Positions 23,072 through 27,968 of a stretch of 27,968 nucleotides of DNA are shown here, piece by piece. The stretch spans positions 1-27,968 of the forward strand of contig JACDEK010000002.1 in NCBI GenBank assembly GCA_013816445.1, in the 5' to 3' direction. The position numbers and the translations under genes are program-made. Positions within the stretch are counted from its first letter, which is position 1; the number at the start of each line of letters is the position of its first letter. The notes under the pieces were generated by a model. It did not search any database, was not told the DNA's origin, and saw nothing but the letters and a program-made list of their open reading frames with translations. Source of the stretch: Candidatus Saccharimonadota bacterium (GTDB lineage Bacteria > Patescibacteriota > Saccharimonadia > CAILAD01 > BJGX01).

Positions 23072-23097
23072 AAACCCAATCATTGATTGGGTTTTTT
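23072..23097 (+). terminator. Terminator of the PRTase gene
   Basis: AAACCCAATCA - T - TGATTGGGTTT followed by TTTT, 8 nt past the stop. Confidence 0.88.
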
Positions 23098-23104
23098 ATA
23101 TATC

Positions 23105-23134
23105 AAAAAAGACCCTCAATTCTGAAGGTCTTTT
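23105..23134 (-). terminator. Terminator of the Cys-containing small protein gene
   Basis: AAAAGACC..GGTCTTTT stem with a TCA/TGA inner pair and one mismatch. On the minus strand a TTTTTT run follows. It lies about 32 nt past the stop of the small gene at 23166. Confidence 0.75.
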
Positions 23135-23165
23135 ACACTAGTTCCCATTGTTTACAGTTTAACCC

Positions 23166-23264
23166 CTACTGACAAGCCTCACACTCAGACAGCTCTTTTG
23201 GATCAATTGGACACACCATTGGTTTATCCCATTCTTCGTCATTTATCTTATTGGTCTCTGGCAT
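23166..23264 (-). CDS. Small Cys-containing protein, 32-33 aa
   Basis: Not recognised. The frame MPETNKINDEEWDKPM then VCPIDPKELSECEACQ is acidic and ends with three cysteines arranged C-x9-C-x2-C, which could bind a metal or form disulfides. A strong AAGGAGG lies 4 nt before the chosen ATG; a tandem ATG directly upstream would add one Met. It has its own promoter (TTTACA-18-TATAAT) and terminator, which makes it a complete single-gene unit despite its size. No signal peptide or membrane helix is seen. Confidence 0.7.
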   Translation of the reverse strand: MPETNKINDEEWDKPMVCPIDPKELSECEACQ

Positions 23265-23295
23265 CATCCCTCCTTTTGTTTTGTATGTGCTTATG

Positions 23296-23325
23296 ATTAT
23301 ACACCCCAGCTTTTAGCTTTGTAAA
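23296..23325 (-). promoter_or_regulatory. Promoter of the small Cys protein (TTTACA-18-TATAAT)
   Basis: Minus-strand TTTACA and TATAAT with an 18-nt spacer, about 30 nt upstream of the ATG. Confidence 0.65.
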
Positions 23326-23501
23326 TAGTACTTACGCTACTTTTTTTACTATATATAGCGTAATAAACAATTTTCAAACACTATACCTGGATTACCTGAT
23401 TAATAAATACTTATATATTCAAGTAAACATCAAGGGTGTTGATAAACATAAAAATAACTCAACAAAATATACCTGTACTAGCATAAGCATTACAAACCCG
23501 T

Positions 23502-23507
23502 TAGAAT
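23502..23507 (+). promoter_or_regulatory. -10 box of the LOG-family gene (TAGAAT), leaderless
   Basis: TAGAAT ends 7 nt before the ATG at 23515, with no Shine-Dalgarno. No -35 or TG extension. The 23326-23500 stretch upstream is AT-rich and shows nothing else. Confidence 0.4.
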
Positions 23508-23514
23508 AGAGACT

Positions 23515-24213
23515 ATGGATAGTACAATCAAACCTCTCACTCTTGAGCAAATAATGAACTCGTGTAATGCTAATACGACCGACGAAGCAACTGAGAGAGT
23601 ATGCCTTATAAATGAAGAAATTAGCCAAGGGCTTAACATTGTGCAACGTTACCCTAAAAAAGTTACATTTTTTGGCTCTGCACGATTCAAAGAGAATCAG
23701 CCAGAGTATATACAGGCACGTGCATTAGCTAGCAGGCTTGTAAAAGAGCTTGACTATACAGTCTTAACAGGTGGAGGCCCGGGCATAATGGAGGCTGCAA
23801 ACCGTGGTGCTAAAGAGGCCGGTGGCCATTCTATTGGTCTCAATATTCAGTTGCCTCAAGAACAAACAGCCAATCCCTATCAAACTGTATCGGTACCTTT
23901 TCATTACTTCTTCACCCGTAAGGTCACACTTTCTTTTGCTGCCCGACTATATATCTACTTTCCGGGTGGATACGGAACTCTTGATGAATTCTATGAGATT
24001 CTGACACTCGTACAAACCGGTAAAATTCACAAAGTCCCGATTATTTGCGTTGGAGCAAAGTTCTGGGAGGCAATTGATCAAGGCATTCATACCGCCACTA
24101 TGCTCTCTCCAGAAATGATGACTATTGACCCAGAAGATACTAGCCTCTACACCATCACTGACGACATAGATACAATTATGCACATTGCTCGAAATGCCCA
24201 GATGCGTGTATAA
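23515..24213 (+). CDS. LOG-family protein (nucleoside-monophosphate phosphoribohydrolase type)
   Basis: A Rossmann-fold protein of 232 aa, often mislabelled lysine decarboxylase. Family members remove ribose 5-phosphate from nucleotides, giving free base. The marks are VTFFGSARF near residue 50, the glycine loop VLTGGGPGIMEAANRGA near residue 88, and the catalytic PGGYGTLDEFYE near residue 147. An N-terminal extension of about 45 residues is rich in polar residues and has no clear function. It is a lone plus-strand gene. The lack of a Shine-Dalgarno and a -10-like box 7 nt before the ATG suggest a leaderless mRNA. Substrate is not predictable; with the nearby PRTase it may belong to base salvage. 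Confidence 0.9.
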   Translation: MDSTIKPLTLEQIMNSCNANTTDEATERVCLINEEISQGLNIVQRYPKKVTFFGSARFKENQPEYIQARALASRLVKELDYTVLTGGGPGIMEAANRGAKEAGGHSIGLNIQLPQEQTANPYQTVSVPFHYFFTRKVTLSFAARLYIYFPGGYGTLDEFYEILTLVQTGKIHKVPIICVGAKFWEAIDQGIHTATMLSPEMMTIDPEDTSLYTITDDIDTIMHIARNAQMRV

Positions 24214-24250
24214 ATAAAAAACTCAAACATTTCTGTTTGAGTTGAATTTT
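24211..24250 (-). terminator. Terminator between the LOG gene and the winged-helix-like gene
   Basis: AACTCAAAC - ATTTCT - GTTTGAGTT. On the minus strand it is followed by TTTTTATTTA, so it best serves the minus gene. The plus side has only GAATTTT and may be used weakly. Confidence 0.8.
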
Positions 24251-24262
24251 ACTTAGTTGTGG

Positions 24263-24601
24263 CTAGGTTGTTTTGCGCGTATCTATCTTGAGATAGTCAG
24301 CAACCTCATCGAGACGCTTCATATCTAGAGAGTAGCGTTGTTCAGTTCTTCTACCGCTAGTTGCATCATTTGTCATAAATTCTCCTTTTTCTACAACCGG
24401 ACCGTCAGTCACAAGTCGAGTTAGCGCTCGACGCGTTACTCTAGGGGTGATACCAACGCGATCAATCAATTGTTGCTTTGTGAGAGGTGTCAAAAACACA
24501 TCGGCGTCAGATGGAGCAGAAAAACATTTTTCAGCTGTATGACCAGCCAACACCTTCATAACGCGCGCCTCATGCACTTCAGTTACCTTAACAGAAATCA
24601 T
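24263..24601 (-). CDS. Small protein with winged-helix-like DNA-binding pattern, 112 aa
   Basis: Not firmly recognised. The middle reads LTKQQLIDRVGITPRVTRRALTRLVTDGPV (about residues 40-69), a helix-turn-helix layout. It is followed by a basic wing-like part (TSGRRTEQRYSL) and an acidic C-terminal helix, consistent with a small regulator. GAGGAG lies 6 nt before the ATG. It is divergent from the coiled-coil gene at 24772, with a promoter of its own (TTGACG-17-TAGTAT) in the shared 170-nt gap, so it might control that gene or itself. Confidence 0.65.
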   Translation of the reverse strand: MISVKVTEVHEARVMKVLAGHTAEKCFSAPSDADVFLTPLTKQQLIDRVGITPRVTRRALTRLVTDGPVVEKGEFMTNDATSGRRTEQRYSLDMKRLDEVADYLKIDTRKTT

Positions 24602-24641
24602 TCATTGCTCCTCGTAGAGTTGCTTGTACTGATGCTTGACT

Positions 24642-24670
24642 ATACTAGACTACCATGGCTCAATCGTCAA
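24642..24670 (-). promoter_or_regulatory. Promoter of the winged-helix-like gene (TTGACG-17-TAGTAT)
   Basis: Minus-strand TTGACG, a 17-nt spacer and TAGTAT, about 40 nt upstream of the ATG at 24601. Confidence 0.6.
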
Positions 24671-24715
24671 GGTAATATAATGCCCTTATATTTATTAGGC
24701 TTGAAAGCTAAGCTT

Positions 24716-24724
24716 TGCTATAAT
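24716..24724 (+). promoter_or_regulatory. Extended -10 (TGC-TATAAT) of the coiled-coil gene
   Basis: TGCTATAAT about 48 nt before the ATG at 24772. The TG extension makes up for the missing -35. Confidence 0.6.
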
Positions 24725-24771
24725 ACAAATCTACTAATTCAACTTATATATAACGGAGGAAAAACAAAATT

Positions 24772-25179
24772 ATGGAAGAAGAAACGAAAGTAACTGAAGA
24801 AAAAACCACCATAGAGGCAATTCATAACCTCATGCCTGAAATGCGTGATACGCAACGAAAACTCAAAGATTTACGCGAACAACTCAAAGACGTGATGGAT
24901 CAAAATGATGAGTATAAGCAGCTCGCTGATCAAATCAAAGAACTCTCAGATAAACGCCTTATGGCCAAAAAAGCCCTAATGGAAGACAAAGACTACCAAA
25001 AAGTCAGTGTTGATCTTGATGATGAACGACTGAAACTAAAAGACTTACAAGAAATCTTGAGCCATTACTTAGTTAGCTATTACCGCGAAACCAACGAAAC
25101 TTCTTTTACTGATGATTTTGGCGAAACTCGTGCTGTAGTACTAAATGCTAAAATTGGCAAAACAGAAACGACCAAATAA
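24772..25179 (+). CDS. Coiled-coil protein of unknown function, 135 aa
   Basis: Not recognised. Residues about 15-105 are a nearly unbroken charged heptad-like helix (LMPEMRDTQRKLKDLREQLKDVMDQ...), probably a helical hairpin or dimer. The N-terminus is Glu/Lys/Thr-rich and the C-terminal 30 residues are looser. No membrane span or signal is present. GGAGG lies about 12 nt before the ATG, a wide spacing. It is shared upstream with the divergent winged-helix-like gene. A tethering or scaffold role is only a guess. Confidence 0.75.
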   Translation: MEEETKVTEEKTTIEAIHNLMPEMRDTQRKLKDLREQLKDVMDQNDEYKQLADQIKELSDKRLMAKKALMEDKDYQKVSVDLDDERLKLKDLQEILSHYLVSYYRETNETSFTDDFGETRAVVLNAKIGKTETTK

Positions 25180-25202
25180 AAAACTCTAGGTTACCCTAGA
25201 GT
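25174..25202 (-). terminator. Terminator overlapping the stop of the 145-aa minus-strand gene
   Basis: ACTCTAGG - TTAC - CCTAGAGT. On the minus strand TTTTTTATTTG follows. The stem ends on the first base of the gene's stop codon (25202-25204). The plus side has no T tract. Confidence 0.8.
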
Positions 25203-25639
25203 CATAACGATTTCTTTATAAGCCGATCTTGAGCTTGCAAAAGATAGTCTAGTAGCTGTGAAAACTGAGTCATTGCCTCAATACAATCACTGAGAAACCC
25301 AGCCTCTACATGGCTACCTAGATTTTCAGCTCCAATAATTTGGTCTATTACATAATATTTGCCATCATATTCTGAGCCTCGTCGAGAAATGGTTAAATGC
25401 TCACTACCTGGACTTAATCGAACTGAAAATCTTCCTGTTAGCAGTATCCTGCCACTTGGCAGACAGTTTTGTGAATCAAGCCATTCAATTACTTCACGGG
25501 TTCTAGTAAAGAACGTATAAAGCATCGTAAAGAGATTTTCAGTAAAGTCTGCATTAGGCTGCGATAAATTCAAATACTTATTAATAAGAACATTAGCTCT
25601 TGCATTGGTTTCACTAATTGCTTGCTCATCAATCTGCAC
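25202..25639 (-). CDS. Hypothetical protein, 145 aa
   Basis: Not recognised. A soluble, mostly helical protein (TENLFTMLYTFFTRTREVIEWLDSQ; AGFLSDCIEAMTQFSQLLDYL) with a central beta section (SGRILLTGRFSVRLSPGSEHLTISRRG). No signal or membrane span. The GTG at 25637-25639 is the first start in frame but has no ribosome site; other starts in frame are far inside, so the N-terminus is unsure. It is divergent from rpmE with about 118 nt between. A terminator covers its stop, supporting a real transcript. Confidence 0.65.
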   Translation of the reverse strand: MQIDEQAISETNARANVLINKYLNLSQPNADFTENLFTMLYTFFTRTREVIEWLDSQNCLPSGRILLTGRFSVRLSPGSEHLTISRRGSEYDGKYYVIDQIIGAENLGSHVEAGFLSDCIEAMTQFSQLLDYLLQAQDRLIKKSL

Positions 25640-25719
25640 AAGCAGACTCGTTTCTCAAGGGGCGAAATACAAATACAGGCAAAATCGTATCAAAACACAT
25701 ACAAAAAAGCAATTATTAC

Positions 25720-25748
25720 TTGATATGGCTGAGTATTTGTGCTACTAT
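25720..25748 (+). promoter_or_regulatory. rpmE promoter (TTGATA-17-TACTAT), near-leaderless
   Basis: TTGATA, a 17-nt spacer and TACTAT with a TGC extension. The -10 ends 9 nt before the rpmE ATG, so the leader is at most 2-3 nt. No Shine-Dalgarno is present. Confidence 0.65.
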
Positions 25749-25757
25749 ATCCTAGTT

Positions 25758-26165
25758 ATGAAAGCAGCAATTCACCCAGAATATATGAAAACTAAGGTTA
25801 CTTGCCTTGGTTGTAATACTACGTTTGAGAGCATGAGTACCGTGCCAGAAATGAGCGTAGATGTTTGTAGTATGTGTCATCCATTCTATACAGGTAAACA
25901 AAAACTTGTCGATACTGCTGGTCGGGTTGACCGCTTTAAAGCACGCCAACTGGCTGCTGATGCTAAAAAAGATGCTCTTGTAAAGAAAGGCCAAAAAGCC
26001 CTTACAAAAGCTGAGACTGCTGCAATGTTACAAGCTGATAGTGAAGTAACTGAAGAAAATACTACAAAAGTTACAAAAGACACTCAAAAAGCCAAGGCCA
26101 AACCTGAAGTAAAAACTGAAATTAAGACTGAAACTAAAACCGAAGTTACTCCTGACAACAAATAA
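25758..26165 (+). CDS. rpmE: 50S ribosomal protein L31 with long charged C-terminal tail
   Basis: L31 bridges the 50S and the head of the 30S. Residues 1-64 (MKAAIHPEYMKTKVTCLGCN ... VDRFKARQ) are a complete zinc-type L31, with CxxC pairs at C16/C19 and C37/C40. Beyond the usual ~70 residues there is an extra 65-70 residue tail, rich in Lys, Thr and Glu, ending in repeats of the kind KTEIKTETKTEV. I take the ATG at 25758 because L31 homology starts there and a promoter sits right before it. The open frame extends further up but is not coding-like. The tail's role is unknown; related small-genome bacteria often carry such tails. Confidence 0.92.
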   Translation: MKAAIHPEYMKTKVTCLGCNTTFESMSTVPEMSVDVCSMCHPFYTGKQKLVDTAGRVDRFKARQLAADAKKDALVKKGQKALTKAETAAMLQADSEVTEENTTKVTKDTQKAKAKPEVKTEIKTETKTEVTPDNK

Positions 26166-26178
26166 CTAATCTATTTTT

Positions 26179-26227
26179 AAAATACTGCTTTAGCGTATAA
26201 TACATATATACTCAGCAGTATTTTTTT
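26179..26227 (+). terminator. rpmE terminator with a promoter-sized loop
   Basis: AAAATACTGCT (26179-26189) pairs with AGCAGTATTTT (26214-26224), followed by more T to 26227. The 24-nt loop contains a TATAAT at 26196-26201, which may be the prfA -10. A transcript starting there would lack the left arm and so escape termination. Confidence 0.7.
26196..26201 (+). promoter_or_regulatory. Probable prfA -10 box inside the rpmE terminator loop
   Basis: TATAAT with a predicted start near 26208, leaving a leader of about 43 nt with AAGG 10 nt before the prfA ATG. The -35 (TTTTTA, 16-nt spacer) is weak. Confidence 0.5.
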
Positions 26228-26250
26228 ACGTAATTCAAGGCTATATAATC

Positions 26251-27324
26251 ATGATAGACGATACTACAATTTCTAAACTACAAACCGAATTAAAGGCAAT
26301 TGAGACAAAACTCACTGACCCTGCGGTGTATGCAAGCCCAGAAAGTGCCACGCTGGTTTTACTACAGCGTGAGCTGAAAGCAAAACTCGATTTATTTACT
26401 GAACTTCAAAAAGTTACTAATGACATTGCTGAAGCCAAGACCATGCTGAATGATCCAGAAATGAAAGTATTGGCAAACGAGACTATTACAGATCTTGAGC
26501 CAAAACTCACACGGTTGGAGGCCGAAGCTAAAGTCGCCTTGATTCCTGCTGACCCTAATGAAAATAAAAATGCCATCATAGAGATTCGCGCTGGAGCTGG
26601 TGGTGACGAAAGCTCTATATTTGCCGGTGATTTGTTGCGTATGTATTTACGTTTTTGTGAAACACATAACCTCAAAGCTGAATTACTTACAGAAAGCCAA
26701 GGCACCAGCGGTGGCTACAAAGAAGTAATTATCGTTGCGAGTGGCGCACATGCCTATGGTACTCTCAAATACGAAAGTGGCGTGCATAGAGTGCAGCGCA
26801 TACCGGCTACTGAATCAGCTGGGCGTATTCATACGAGTACAGCTACTGTAGCAGTCTTACCCGAAGCTGAAGAAACCGATATAGAGATCAACCCCGCTGA
26901 CGTACGTACTGATGTTTACCGTAGTAGCGGTAATGGCGGACAGAGTGTTAATACTACCGATAGTGCCGTACGTCTCACTCATATACCAACCGGTATTGTC
27001 GTAACATGCCAAGACGAAAAGTCACAACTCAAAAACAAACTCAAGGCCATGAACGTACTCCGCTCTCGCCTGCTTGATATGCAACAGCAAGAAGAAGCTC
27101 AAAAACTTGGTGATGCACGACGTGATCAAATAGGTACGGGTGATAGGAGTGAGAAAATTCGTACTTACAATTATCCGCAAGACCGCATTACTGACCATCG
27201 TATTGGCTACACAACCCACGGAATTGCAAAGGTTATGGATGGCGATATTGATGGTATCTTAGATGCACTACGTGAAGTAACTGTACAAAAAGCCCTAGAA
27301 GCTTTAGAGAATGATGAAAATTAA
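26251..27324 (+). CDS. prfA: Peptide chain release factor 1
   Basis: Recognises UAA and UAG and triggers peptide release. The 357-aa length is standard. The tripeptide PAT that reads the stop codon lies in HRVQRIPATESAGRIHTS (near residue 185). The catalytic GGQ is in SSGNGGQSVNTTDSAVR (near residue 230). It forms an operon with prmC, overlapping its start by 14 nt. The PAT identifies RF1 rather than RF2 (SPF). The ATG is preceded only by a weak AAGG. Confidence 0.97.
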   Translation: MIDDTTISKLQTELKAIETKLTDPAVYASPESATLVLLQRELKAKLDLFTELQKVTNDIAEAKTMLNDPEMKVLANETITDLEPKLTRLEAEAKVALIPADPNENKNAIIEIRAGAGGDESSIFAGDLLRMYLRFCETHNLKAELLTESQGTSGGYKEVIIVASGAHAYGTLKYESGVHRVQRIPATESAGRIHTSTATVAVLPEAEETDIEINPADVRTDVYRSSGNGGQSVNTTDSAVRLTHIPTGIVVTCQDEKSQLKNKLKAMNVLRSRLLDMQQQEEAQKLGDARRDQIGTGDRSEKIRTYNYPQDRITDHRIGYTTHGIAKVMDGDIDGILDALREVTVQKALEALENDEN

Positions 27325-27968
27325 AGAATTAATTGAGCAAACTACTCTACAATTTCAAGAAGCTGGTATCCCTTCGGCTCGCCTTGATACCAAGATTCTC
27401 CTTGCTCACGCACTACACCAATCAAAAGAATATTTGATTAGTCATAATGACCAGATACTAACAGATAGTGAAATGATACAATTTACTACATTTGTTTCAC
27501 GACGTTTAGACCGAGAACCCGTTTGTTACATTACTAACAAGCTTGAGTTTTACGGGCTAGATTTCTACGTCGATAACCGTGTTTTAAGCCCTCGTGTAGA
27601 GACTGAGCTTATCGCTGAGCAGGCTATAAAACACGCGCCTAAGGACTCTAAACTCATCGACATTGGTACTGGCAGTGGTGCTATAGCCATAGCTATCGCC
27701 AAGCATCGCCCAGACCTAGAAATTACCGCTACCGAGGTATCACCCAAAGCACTTGAGGTAGCGAAGCTTAATGCCAAAAATATTCTTGGCAAAAATAATA
27801 CTATAGAATTCATCACTGCCGATATCTTCAAGAGCGTAGAGGGCGTGTTTGAAACAGTCGTAACTAATCTACCTTATGTGTCTCGTGATTACATACCCAA
27901 TATGAAACCTGAGGTGCAAAAAGAACCAGCCGTCGCTCTCTTTGGTGGTAGCGGTGACGGACTAGATT
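27311..27968 (+). CDS. prmC: Release factor glutamine methyltransferase (cut by window edge)
   Basis: Methylates the GGQ glutamine of release factors using S-adenosylmethionine. About 219 residues are present. The helical N-terminal domain includes SARLDTKILLAHAL. The methyltransferase domain has LIDIGTGSGAIAIAIAKHRP (SAM loop near residue 118) and the active-site motif as TNLPYVSRDYIP (near residue 190), that is NLPY in place of the usual NPPY. The frame is open at the right edge. It starts at tandem ATGs inside the prfA end, which suggests coupled translation with its own substrate. Confidence 0.93.
   Translation, partial: MMKIKELIEQTTLQFQEAGIPSARLDTKILLAHALHQSKEYLISHNDQILTDSEMIQFTTFVSRRLDREPVCYITNKLEFYGLDFYVDNRVLSPRVETELIAEQAIKHAPKDSKLIDIGTGSGAIAIAIAKHRPDLEITATEVSPKALEVAKLNAKNILGKNNTIEFITADIFKSVEGVFETVVTNLPYVSRDYIPNMKPEVQKEPAVALFGGSGDGLD

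Noticed and set aside
23419..23646. 75-codon minus-strand frame
   Set aside because: It overlaps the start of the LOG gene and has neither ribosome site nor recognisable product.
25605..25757. N-terminal extension of L31
   Set aside because: The frame is open upstream, but L31 similarity begins at 25758, a promoter lies directly before that ATG, and the extension overlaps the divergent gene.
26244..26249. TATAAT directly before the prfA ATG
   Set aside because: It ends 1 nt before the ATG, so transcription would start inside the gene; the box at 26196 is better placed.
1..27968. UGA recoding as in Absconditabacteria/Gracilibacteria
   Set aside because: UGA ends several genes at sensible lengths next to terminators (13807, 19956, 21312, 25202), and core proteins need no UGA read-through.
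1..27968. tRNA, rRNA, CRISPR arrays, insertion sequences, phage or toxin-antitoxin genes
   Set aside because: Intergenic stretches were read for cloverleaf ends, spaced repeats and transposase motifs, and none was found; a covariance search was not possible.

Overview
The window reads as a piece of chromosome from a streamlined, AT-rich candidate-phyla-radiation bacterium, most likely Candidatus Saccharibacteria (TM7). This is inferred from gene content only. The points in favour are a class I (archaeal-type) lysyl-tRNA synthetase, a short EF-Ts, a translation/cell-envelope cluster stripped of nucleotide, phospholipid and isoprenoid synthesis genes, very tight gene packing, and many small secreted or membrane proteins of unknown function. 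UGA behaves as a normal stop at several genes, which argues against the recoded Absconditabacteria/Gracilibacteria.

From 1 to about 18.3 kb nearly everything is on the minus strand. In transcription order this block runs: MarR regulator - MFS exporter - ABC exporter (18.3-14.3 kb); an unknown 145-aa protein; the translation/envelope cluster rpsB-tsf-frr-uppS-rseP-CPBP protease (13.7-9.0 kb); the cell-shape operon mreB-mreC-mreD-mrdA (8.9-4.5 kb); and greA, lysS, serS, hpf, secA (4.3 kb to the left edge, where secA is cut). From 18.4 to 25.7 kb genes are small, strands alternate, and most genes have their own promoter and hairpin terminator. This region holds several small membrane proteins, a secreted lysozyme/APF-like protein with a perfect consensus promoter, an acetyltransferase, an orotate-phosphoribosyltransferase-like enzyme, a LOG-family protein, a winged-helix-like protein, a coiled-coil protein and a Cys-containing 32-33-residue protein. 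The right end is the rpmE-prfA-prmC translation block, with prmC cut by the window edge.

The genes cover protein synthesis (S2, EF-Ts, RRF, L31, RF1 and its methyltransferase, SerRS, LysRS, hibernation factor), transcript elongation (GreA), protein export (SecA), and wall synthesis and shape (UppS, PBP2, MreBCD). A drug/peptide efflux operon and a set of exported proteins may serve contact with other cells.

Two start classes are visible. Some genes have a clear Shine-Dalgarno sequence. At least seven others (secA, serS, lysS, frr, the GNAT gene, the LOG gene, rpmE, perhaps mreB) have a -10-like hexamer only 7-9 nt before the ATG and no Shine-Dalgarno, which suggests leaderless transcripts. 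Terminators often overlap stop codons, and one terminator loop seems to hold the next gene's promoter. I saw no tRNA, rRNA, CRISPR array, insertion sequence or phage gene, and no single convincing new multi-gene system. The best leads are the secreted APF-like gene with its structured leader, the leaderless pattern, and the promoter-in-terminator arrangement.
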